Below, piece by piece: positions 45,518 through 53,117 of a stretch of DNA of 64,000 nucleotides (position 1 is the first letter of the stretch; each line of letters begins with the position of its first letter). The stretch covers positions 1 through 64,000 of the forward strand of contig NZ_DASQCC010000230.1 in NCBI RefSeq assembly GCF_035634895.1. Direction: 5' to 3'. Position numbers and translations under genes: made by a program. The DNA is from Actinophytocola sp035634895 (GTDB taxonomy: Bacteria; Actinomycetota; Actinomycetes; Mycobacteriales; Pseudonocardiaceae). The notes under the pieces were generated by a model. That model did no database searches and had not been told where the DNA came from. It saw only the letters and a program-made list of their open reading frames with translations.

Positions 45518-48109
45518 GTGGGATGCCCAACCTTGTGGAGCCCGAAGCTCGTCGTCCCGGTGGCGTCGCGCGATCTCATCGCCACACGCGGGGGCATCGC
45601 GGCACTCACGAAGCTCCGCGACCGAGCAGCGGCCGCGGCCGTCTTCCGCGCGCCGGCGGGCTACGGGAAGACGACACTGGTCGCGAACTGGATGCGGTGC
45701 CGGCCGGCTCATGGCGAACCGGTGGCGTGGGTGAGCATCGACCGCGCCGACGACGACGGCGACGTGCTGAGCGACCACATCCTCGCCGCGGTGGCGGATG
45801 CCCTGGGCGGTGAGGAGACCGCGGCCGAGCAGGGCCCGGCCGCCCGCCGGCTGACCGAGAAGATCGCCGAGCTGACGGCGGACCGCCCGAGACGGACGTG
45901 GCTGGTGCTGGACTCCGTGGAACGGCTGCGTTCGGCGGAGTCGCTTCGCGTGCTGGAGGAGCTGCTGGCCCGGATACCCGAGCGCCTTCGGGTGGTCGTC
46001 TGCACACGTCCGACCGAGCTGGCCGACCGGCTGGCCGACCGGCTCGCCGACCTGTCGCACATCCGTGTCGAGGCTGACGACCTCACCCTGACCGCGGCCG
46101 AGACGACGCCGTTCCTCCGAAGACACGGACTGTGCCTCGACGCGGGGCAGACGGCCAGGCTGATGAATCTCACCGAGGGCTGGCCCGCTGGCATCCGCCT
46201 CGCGGCGATCATTCTCTCGAACTCGTCGGGTACCGTCGCGGAGCTGGGGAACCGGCTCGGCGTCGACCGCGCGGTCACCGACTACGTGACCATCGAGGTG
46301 CTCGACGACCTCACGGCGAAACAGCTCCACCTCCTGCTGTGCACCTGCGTCCCGGACGAGTTCGACGCGGGACTCGCCACCGCGCTCAGCGGTCTGAAGG
46401 ACGCACCGGCGCTGCTCGCCGACCTCGCGCGAACCGGCTTCCTGATCCGGCACGACGGCGGCCACACCTATCGCCAGCATCGCTTCGTCCGGGCGCACCT
46501 GCTGGCGTGGCAACGCTGGCGGTTCCCCAAGCTGCTGGAGCAACGGCACGAACGCGCGGCCCGCTGGTTCATCGGCAAGGGTCAGCTCGTCTCGGCGGCC
46601 GAACACGCCAGGGCGAGCGGCGACACCGACCTGTCCGCCGGCATCCTCGCCCTGTACGGACCGGAACTGTTGCTCCGCGGCAAGATGAGCCTGATCCGCG
46701 ACGTCGCGGGCCGCCTGCCACCGGAGTCGCTCGCACGACCGGAGATCGGGCTCATCGTGGCACTGGCGGAGATCATGACCGGCGACCGCACCGGCGCGGA
46801 GCTGCGGCTCGCCGGGCTCGCGGAGGCGTTGTCCCACAACAAGAACTCCCGCACGGCGGCCCTGGAGACGATCGTCAGGACCCACTGGACACGTAAGATC
46901 GACCGTGTCGTGGCCGAGAAGAACGCCCTCGACGCGCTGGTGCCGGCGGCCGGCGGCCAGTGGCTGCCCACGCTCGCGCTGCTGAACCGGGGCACCATCT
47001 CCTTCTGGCTCGGCGACTACGCGGCCGCCCGGGATGATCTCGAACGGACGCTCGCCACCGCGACCAAGCAGGACTACGACTACGCCGTGCTGCACAGCCT
47101 CAGCTATCTCGGCGGGATCGCGTCGGCCGAGGGAGACTTCCCACAGATGCGGGAGACCGCCGAACGGGCAATCGAGTTCGCCAAGGACAGGTCGCTCCGG
47201 TCCGCGTGCTGTTTCGCCTACGCCTGCGAGGTCTGGGCCGCGTACCAGTCCATGGACTGGGAGCGCGCGCTGCCCGCGATGGACCTGGCCCTGGCCGCCG
47301 TGGACCAGACGGGTGACCGGATCGTCGAGACGATCGTGTTGTCCCTCAAGGAGTTCATCGAGTACGAACGGGGCACGGACCCGTACGCCGCCATGGTGCG
47401 CCTGCGTGCCCACTGGAACGGACTCGTGACCGCCGACCCGGTCCAACCGTCGCTCATCGCCTACGAGGCCGCCATCGAACAGCGCATGGCCCTGCGGCTC
47501 GGGCGTGCGGACTGGGCGGCGGAGACTCCGCGGCGAGCGGCGGCCTGGCTGGGCCAGTCCGGCGACGTACTGCTCATGCAGGCGCGCATGCACGTGCATC
47601 ACGGCCAGGTCGGCGCGGCGCGCGCGCTACTCGACCGTGTGAACCGCAAGACCGTCCGGTCCGTGGTGGTCACCACGCTCATCGACGCCCACCTGCTGTC
47701 CGCGACCCTCGCGCTGCGGGCCGACGACCACGCCCGGGCGGAGCGGGAGTTCACCGCGGCCGTGGAGATCGCCGAACCCCGGCGGGCACTGCGTTCCTTC
47801 GTCGACGGAGGCGACGAGATCCGCGAGCTGGCGGTCGCACAGGCGGGCCGGATGGGCAGGTTGAACGACTTCGTCGCCAGTCTGCGCGACGCGTTCTCCG
47901 CCAGTGACAAGGACATCGTCGCTCTGACCCCACGAGAGGTCGAGCTGCTGCGCGAACTTCCCTCGCTCGCGACCGTCGAGGAGATCGCCGCTTCGCGCTA
48001 CGTGTCGGTCAACACTGTGAAGACACATTTGCGACACATCTACCACAAGCTCGGTGTGCGGTCGCGCCGCGAGGCCGTCGCGACCGCCCGCGGGCGCGGG
48101 CTCCTCTGA
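45518..48109 (+). CDS. LAL-type (MalT-like) LuxR transcriptional regulator, copy 2
   Basis: An 863-residue STAND regulator with Walker A RAPAGYGKTTL near 44-54, TWLVLDSVERL, a helical sensor region and a C-terminal LuxR HTH (LTPREVELLRELPSLATVEEIA, YVSVNTVKTHLRHIYHKLGVRSR). It is paralogous to copy 1 over its whole length. GTG 45518 is preferred because AAGGGG lies 7 nt before it; the ATG at 45473 would add 15 residues without a ribosome site. It is transcribed away from the PTP-epimerase-dehydrogenase set, which lies between the two LAL genes. Confidence 0.88.
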   Translation: MGCPTLWSPKLVVPVASRDLIATRGGIAALTKLRDRAAAAAVFRAPAGYGKTTLVANWMRCRPAHGEPVAWVSIDRADDDGDVLSDHILAAVADALGGEETAAEQGPAARRLTEKIAELTADRPRRTWLVLDSVERLRSAESLRVLEELLARIPERLRVVVCTRPTELADRLADRLADLSHIRVEADDLTLTAAETTPFLRRHGLCLDAGQTARLMNLTEGWPAGIRLAAIILSNSSGTVAELGNRLGVDRAVTDYVTIEVLDDLTAKQLHLLLCTCVPDEFDAGLATALSGLKDAPALLADLARTGFLIRHDGGHTYRQHRFVRAHLLAWQRWRFPKLLEQRHERAARWFIGKGQLVSAAEHARASGDTDLSAGILALYGPELLLRGKMSLIRDVAGRLPPESLARPEIGLIVALAEIMTGDRTGAELRLAGLAEALSHNKNSRTAALETIVRTHWTRKIDRVVAEKNALDALVPAAGGQWLPTLALLNRGTISFWLGDYAAARDDLERTLATATKQDYDYAVLHSLSYLGGIASAEGDFPQMRETAERAIEFAKDRSLRSACCFAYACEVWAAYQSMDWERALPAMDLALAAVDQTGDRIVETIVLSLKEFIEYERGTDPYAAMVRLRAHWNGLVTADPVQPSLIAYEAAIEQRMALRLGRADWAAETPRRAAAWLGQSGDVLLMQARMHVHHGQVGAARALLDRVNRKTVRSVVVTTLIDAHLLSATLALRADDHARAEREFTAAVEIAEPRRALRSFVDGGDEIRELAVAQAGRMGRLNDFVASLRDAFSASDKDIVALTPREVELLRELPSLATVEEIAASRYVSVNTVKTHLRHIYHKLGVRSRREAVATARGRGLL

Positions 48110-48259
48110 TCGTCGACCGTCACCGGTTCAGGGCGAGCACTCACCCGCCCAGGATGAAGACACTGGTTCGCCCCCTCACGAAAGATCCCTGGGGTGCCCT
48201 GCTGCGAGTTGTCGGGGACGCGCACTGCGCGCGATGAATTCGGGAAAGGAACCATAAGG

Positions 48260-48583
48260 GTGGAGATCGCACAGTTGGCAGTCAACTGGGAGGACGCCTA
48301 CCGGACCTACGAGGACGCGAGTGCCGCGAACATCGCGGACACGTCCCGGGCGGTCGCGATGGCATGGCGCGCGTTGGGCGCTGACACCACGCTTCCGTGG
48401 TGGCTCACGGCCGCGGTGCTGTCGGCGGCCGAGGCCTTCGAGCATCAGGCCGATACGTGGTCGGAACGCCAGTGTCGTCACGATGAACAGCTCGGCACCG
48501 GAGCGCGGTCGCGGGTGGACGGCGACTGCCAGTGCTCGCGTCTGTTCCTGCTCCTCGACCCACCGGTCGCCGACATCGCCTGA
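48260..48583 (+). CDS. hypothetical protein, 107 residues
   Basis: A short, helical, Ala/Trp-rich protein (VEIAQLAVNWEDAYRTYEDA, WWLTAAVLSAAEAFEHQADTW) with two Cys near the C-terminus (CQCSRL). The codon third positions are strongly GC, as in real genes here. AAAGGA lies upstream of GTG 48260. No family recognised. Confidence 0.5.
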   Translation: MEIAQLAVNWEDAYRTYEDASAANIADTSRAVAMAWRALGADTTLPWWLTAAVLSAAEAFEHQADTWSERQCRHDEQLGTGARSRVDGDCQCSRLFLLLDPPVADIA

Positions 48584-48812
48584 CCGGCCGGCTGACCGGC
48601 TGAGTGCCTGACCGATCCCCGAGTCCCCACCGGATACTCCAGGCCCATCGCGGGAAAGCTCCGGCGCACACGCGCCAGGACTGTGCACGTGGCCCCGGAA
48701 CGGCGCGTACAAGGCCGTTCCGGCAACCAGGAGATTCCGGACTCAACCCGTCGCGCGCGCTGTTCTCCGTCCCGCTCAGGGCGCCGCTGGGCGGCTGTAC
48801 CGAGGAAGGAAC

Positions 48813-49190
48813 TCAGGTCCACCAACCCAGTACGGACGCGATGTCGGCGCCGATGCTCAGTGGGTCGAACGGCTTGTGCAGCACCGCGCTGGCGCCCTGC
48901 GCACGCAGCCGGTCGGTGAGGGCCGGATCGGGATCCTCTGTGAGGACGATGACCGGCACGTCCGTCTGACGGGCGCGTATGTCGGAGAGGACGGCGCGTT
49001 CGTCCGTGTCGGACATCCAGATGTCGAGCAGTACGGCGTCGTGGGTGTGCGTGTCGAGCTGCCGCACGACATCCGCACAGCCCGTCACCGTGCACACCGA
49101 CCAGCCGTCGAACCCGTCCAACGAGAGGCGCAGGATCTCGAGCACGTCCGGGTCGTCGTCGACTACGAGCAGCTTCTTCCCATCTGTCAT
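48813..49190 (-). CDS. stand-alone response-regulator receiver domain
   Basis: A 125-residue CheY-like domain without an output module. The acidic pair is in LLVVDDDPDV, the phospho-acceptor Asp in AVLLDIWMSD (the usual Pro after Met is Ser), Thr in VIVLTED, and the Lys-Pro in VLHKPFD. It probably acts through protein contacts. No histidine kinase is adjacent. ATG 49190 was chosen; an ATG 12 nt upstream adds four residues only. Confidence 0.85.
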   Translation of the reverse strand: MTDGKKLLVVDDDPDVLEILRLSLDGFDGWSVCTVTGCADVVRQLDTHTHDAVLLDIWMSDTDERAVLSDIRARQTDVPVIVLTEDPDPALTDRLRAQGASAVLHKPFDPLSIGADIASVLGWWT

Positions 49191-49461
49191 GGGATTCCTC
49201 ACCTAGAGTCGGTTCTCGGTGCCGGTCGCGGGCTGGCACGGCATCGACGAACGCGCCGTGGCATCCGATGAGGACCGGCCCTCGGGTCATCCACGTCCAT
49301 GGAATGGCTGGGACTGGGCCGGACAGCGACCACGCTACCAACCCGACCGGTCGATGACCGGAGAAACCAGGGAAATCACCCGGTACGTGGCACGGCACCG
49401 ACCAGGAATCACCTGGGGTAGTTGAAGACCGCGCACCGCGCCGGGGCGACGACGGCCGTGC

Positions 49462-50073
49462 TCACCGAGACCGTGCCGGCGAACCGACGACCACCGCGCC
49501 GGGCGCCACGTCCCTGGTCACCACCGCGCCCGCGCCGACGACCGCACCGGCCCCGACAGTCCGGCCCTGGAGGATCACCGCGCCGGCGCCGACGAGCACG
49601 CCGCTGCCGAGCACGACCGAGCCGGAGACGTTCGCGCCCGGCAGCACGGTCACGCGGTCCCCGAGCACGCAGTCGTGACCGATCGTCGCGTTGTAGTGCA
49701 CCTGGCAGTGCTCGCCGGTGGTCACCTCTCCCGACACCAGGACGTTGGCGTGGGCCAGGAATCCCGGGCCCGGCGTGGTCGCCGGGCTGATGACCGTGGT
49801 CGGGTGCACGAGGGTCGTGGCCGCCAGGCCCGCCCGGTCCAGGATGCCGGCGAGCCGCTCGCGGACCCGCGCCTCCGCGATCGCCACCACGTACGCCGTG
49901 CCGGGCAACGCCTCGGCGGGCGGCAGCACCATGCGTTCACGCACCTTGTCCCCCGCGCGGAAGTCGTCGAGGAAGGCGATGACGTCCCGCCCCGACGCCG
50001 TCGCGATGTCGTGTGCCTCGCGGCCGGCGCCGCCCGCGCCGACGATGTACAGGGGGGCGCCGTCAGGCGACAT
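49462..50073 (-). CDS. sugar O/N-acetyltransferase, NeuD/PglD type
   Basis: A 203-residue protein. The N-terminal Rossmann-like half (LYIVGAGGAGREAHDIA) is followed by a left-handed beta-helix of hexapeptide repeats (GEVTTGEHCQVHYNATIGHDCVLGD, GSGVLVGAGAVILQG). The catalytic-type His are in HYNATIGHD. The domain order and length match PglD, which acetylates the 4-amino group of UDP-4-amino-sugars. It overlaps the phosphosugar transferase gene by 11 nt and is last in the operon. Confidence 0.85.
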   Translation of the reverse strand: MSPDGAPLYIVGAGGAGREAHDIATASGRDVIAFLDDFRAGDKVRERMVLPPAEALPGTAYVVAIAEARVRERLAGILDRAGLAATTLVHPTTVISPATTPGPGFLAHANVLVSGEVTTGEHCQVHYNATIGHDCVLGDRVTVLPGANVSGSVVLGSGVLVGAGAVILQGRTVGAGAVVGAGAVVTRDVAPGAVVVGSPARSR

Positions 50074-50689
50074 GTCGCGGGTGTCCTTCCTGGTCCGGGC
50101 CGAAGCCGGGGTTGACGCCGCCGTCGCCGACCACGCCGCGCGGCCGCAGCAGTATCCCTATGGTGCGCAACACGATCCGCAGGTCGAGGCGCCACCCGCG
50201 CCGCTCGATGTACCACAGGTCGAGCTCGATGCGTTCCGGCCAGCTCAGCGCGTTGCGGCCGCACACCTGCGCCCAGCCGGTGAGGCCCGGCCGCACGGCG
50301 AGGCGCCCGCGCTGGCGCGCGGAGTAGTACCGGACCTGTTCCGGCAGCGTGGGACGGGGACCGATGATGCTCATGTCGCCCTTCAGGATGTTGACCAGTT
50401 GCGGTAGCTCGTCGAGGCTCGTCCAGCGCAGCACGGCGCCGACACCGGTCCGCCGGCTCCGGTCGGGCTCGCCAGGATGGTCGGGCGAGCGCAGGGTGCG
50501 GAACTTGAGGATCACGAACTCCCGGCCGTGCCGGCCGGAGCGGCGCTGACGGAACAGCACGGGACCGCCCATGGTCACGAGGATCGCCAGCATGATCACC
50601 AGCGCCAGCGGCGACACCACCACCATGGCGAACGCGGACACGACGACGTCGCACACCCGCCGTGCGCGGCCGTCGCGGGGTGCGGTCAT
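50063..50689 (-). CDS. phosphoglycosyl transferase, PglC/WcaJ type
   Basis: A 208-residue monotopic membrane enzyme. The N-terminal hydrophobic helix (VCDVVVSAFAMVVVSPLALVIMLAILV) is followed by VLFRQRRSGRHGREFVILKFRTLR, the catalytic-type LRWTSLDELPQLVNILKGDMSIIGPRP and VRPGLTGWAQVCGRN. It transfers sugar-1-phosphate to undecaprenyl phosphate, starting glycan assembly. The normal catalytic Asp-Glu pair is in SLDELPQ. It is PglC-sized, without the extra TM domain of WbaP. Confidence 0.92.
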   Translation of the reverse strand: MTAPRDGRARRVCDVVVSAFAMVVVSPLALVIMLAILVTMGGPVLFRQRRSGRHGREFVILKFRTLRSPDHPGEPDRSRRTGVGAVLRWTSLDELPQLVNILKGDMSIIGPRPTLPEQVRYYSARQRGRLAVRPGLTGWAQVCGRNALSWPERIELDLWYIERRGWRLDLRIVLRTIGILLRPRGVVGDGGVNPGFGPDQEGHPRHVA

Positions 50690-51888
50690 GCCGTCGCCTC
50701 CCGGAGCACCTTCACCACCGCGGCCGCCATGTCGTCCACGTCGGACGGTTCGAGCGTGGGGTGCACGGGCAGGGAGAAACAGGTCCTGCCGAGCTCCGCG
50801 GCGATGGGCAGGATCCTTGGCGCGTCGGGGAACCGGCGGAAGGCGCGCTCCCGGTAGACCTCCATGCACCCGCCCTGCCGGGCGGGAATCCCTTCCGCCG
50901 CGACGGCGGCCACCAGCCGGTCGCGGTCCCAACCGCGGGCGAGCCGCCGCGGGCGCACCCTGGCGTAGAAGCGGTAGTAGGCGTGTCCGGCCCCTTCCGC
51001 GGGCTCGGGGACGTGCACCGCGGGCTCGGCACGCATCGTGTCGATGAGCACGGCCGCGTTCGCGGTGCGCTGCTTGGTCCAGGCCGAGAGCTTGCGGAGC
51101 TGGTTGCGCCCGACCGCGGCCTGGATCTCCGTCATCCGCCCGTTCGTCCCGAAGTCGTGGTGGACCCAGTGAAACCCGGGTCCGGGCGGCTCGTGCACCG
51201 CGGCCCAGCTCTTGCCGTGGTCCTTGCGTTCCCAGCACCGTCGCCACAGCTCGGGGTCCGAGGTGGTCACGGCACCGCCCTCGCCCGCGGTGGAGATGAT
51301 CTTGTCCTGGCAGAACGACCACGCGCCGATGTCGCCGAGCCCGCCGACCGGCCGGCCCCGGTAGCTCGCGCCGTGCGCCTGGGCGCAGTCCTCGACCAGC
51401 GGGAGGTGGTGATCGTCGGCCAGTGCCCGCAGCGGTTCGAGGTCGGCGGGGTGCCCGGCGAGGTGGACGACCACGATCGCGGCCGTGCGGCCGGTGATCG
51501 CCGGGGCCGCGGTCCGCGCGGTCATGGTCATCGTGTCCGCGTCGACGTCCACGACGACCGGGCGCGCGCCGCAGGCCACGACCGCGCTGGCGGTGGCCAC
51601 GAAGGTGGCGGCCGGCACGATCACCTCGTCGCCGGGGCCGGTCCCGACCGCGTGGAGCGCCAGCTCCAGGGCGACCGTGCCGTTGGCGACCGCCACGGCG
51701 TACCGGGTGCCCACCGCCGCCGCGAGCTCGTCCTCGAACGCCCGGCCGTGCACACCGGTCCAGTAGTTCACCCGTCCGGAGGCCAGCACCTGGCCCGCCG
51801 CCTCGATGTCCTCCGGACCGTAGGCGGGCCAGCCGGGCAGCGGTGTCGAGCGCACCGGGCGGCCGCCGTCGATCGCGAGCCTGGTCAT
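50686..51888 (-). CDS. DegT/DnrJ/EryC1 sugar aminotransferase (PglE type)
   Basis: A 400-residue fold-type I PLP enzyme with VAVANGTVALELALHAVGTGPGDEVIVP, VVVHLAGHPADL, VEDCAQAHGASYRG and the PLP lysine in FCQDKIISTAGEGG. The family aminates 4-keto sugars. Next to a 4,6-dehydratase, an acetyltransferase and a phosphosugar transferase, it most simply makes a UDP-4-amino-4,6-dideoxy-sugar. ATGA overlaps mark both ends. Confidence 0.9.
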   Translation of the reverse strand: MTRLAIDGGRPVRSTPLPGWPAYGPEDIEAAGQVLASGRVNYWTGVHGRAFEDELAAAVGTRYAVAVANGTVALELALHAVGTGPGDEVIVPAATFVATASAVVACGARPVVVDVDADTMTMTARTAAPAITGRTAAIVVVHLAGHPADLEPLRALADDHHLPLVEDCAQAHGASYRGRPVGGLGDIGAWSFCQDKIISTAGEGGAVTTSDPELWRRCWERKDHGKSWAAVHEPPGPGFHWVHHDFGTNGRMTEIQAAVGRNQLRKLSAWTKQRTANAAVLIDTMRAEPAVHVPEPAEGAGHAYYRFYARVRPRRLARGWDRDRLVAAVAAEGIPARQGGCMEVYRERAFRRFPDAPRILPIAAELGRTCFSLPVHPTLEPSDVDDMAAAVVKVLREATA

Positions 51889-53117
51889 CGCGGCTCCCGG
51901 CCGCGGAACAGCGCGACCGCGACCGCGGACAGTCCGCAGTACAGCGCCACGCAGCTCACCGCGAGCCCCATGCTGCCGCCGAGCTTGACGCCCAGCACGT
52001 AGCAGCCGACCGACGCCACGCCGGCCGCGAGCCCGAACGCGCCGGCCACGCGCGTCCGGCCGCCGCCGACCAGACCGCGGCTGGCCACGACGTACGGCGC
52101 GAGGCAGGTCTCCGCGACCACGAGCACCAGCAGCAGCTCGCGCGCGTGCGCGAACGGCATCCCGAAGACCGGCACGACCAGCACCCAGCCCGCGGTGGCG
52201 ACCACGACGCCGCCGAGCGCGGAGAACAACGCCGCCCGCGACACCCAGACGTTGAGGCGCCCGCTGCCGCCGAGTGCGACGTGCCGGACGAAGAACTGGC
52301 CGACGGCCTGCGGCACCACCCTGGACACCTCCGAGAGCGTCGCCGCGACCGAGTACACGCCGACGGCGGCGGGGCCGGCGACCGCGCCGAGCACGTAGCG
52401 GTCGGACCGCAACGCGACGGCCAGGCCGAGGGTCAGCCCCAGCGCCGGGGCGCCGCGGCCGACCAGCAGCCGGACCGCGGCGCCCTCGGGCCGGCCGGCG
52501 CCGAGCAGTCCGATCCTGCCGAGGCCGTGCAGCTGGACCAGGCAGACCACCGCCGTCCCGGCCGCCTGCGCCGCCAGCAGCCCGGCGGCGCCGGCGCCGC
52601 CGGCCACCGCGGCGACCGTCACGGTGACGAGCCCGCCCGCGGCACAGGCCGCCGACCACAGCCCGCCGGGCCGGAACAGGCCGTCGGCGTACCAGGCCTC
52701 GCTCGCCTGCGCCGCGACCACCTGCACCGCGGTGGCCGCCGCGACGGCGACCAGGAACCCCACCGACGACAGCGAAAGACCGGTCAGCGACGAGGACACC
52801 GCACACCCGCCGGCGGCGAGCCCGGCCGCGACCGCGGCGCCCCCCGCCGTGCACCAGGCGTACGAGCGCAGCACCCGCTCGCGGTCGGGCGGCCCGGCGA
52901 CCGGCAGGGCCGAGCGCAGTGCCTGGCCGGTGCCCAGGCCGCCGAGCAGCGCGCACACGCTGCCGATGGTGGTGCCGAGGACCATCTCGCCCCGCCCGGC
53001 CGGGCCGAGCACGATCGTCGCCACGACGGCCGCCGCGGCGTTCGCCCCCACCTGGAGCAGTCCGGCCGAGGCGAGCAGGGAGACGTCGGCACGGCTCGGA
53101 CTGGCGAGCGCGCTCAC
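51885..53117 (-). CDS. polysaccharide/oligosaccharide flippase (MATE-fold, Wzx-like)
   Basis: A 410-residue protein with about 12 hydrophobic segments and the family start LLASAGLLQVGANAAAAVVATIVLGPAGRGEMVLGTT. Its role would be to flip the lipid-linked glycan across the membrane. GTG 53117 overlaps the glycosyltransferase stop. Remote similarity only; function rests on topology and location. Confidence 0.85.
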   Translation of the reverse strand: MSALASPSRADVSLLASAGLLQVGANAAAAVVATIVLGPAGRGEMVLGTTIGSVCALLGGLGTGQALRSALPVAGPPDRERVLRSYAWCTAGGAAVAAGLAAGGCAVSSSLTGLSLSSVGFLVAVAAATAVQVVAAQASEAWYADGLFRPGGLWSAACAAGGLVTVTVAAVAGGAGAAGLLAAQAAGTAVVCLVQLHGLGRIGLLGAGRPEGAAVRLLVGRGAPALGLTLGLAVALRSDRYVLGAVAGPAAVGVYSVAATLSEVSRVVPQAVGQFFVRHVALGGSGRLNVWVSRAALFSALGGVVVATAGWVLVVPVFGMPFAHARELLLVLVVAETCLAPYVVASRGLVGGGRTRVAGAFGLAAGVASVGCYVLGVKLGGSMGLAVSCVALYCGLSAVAVALFRGREPR

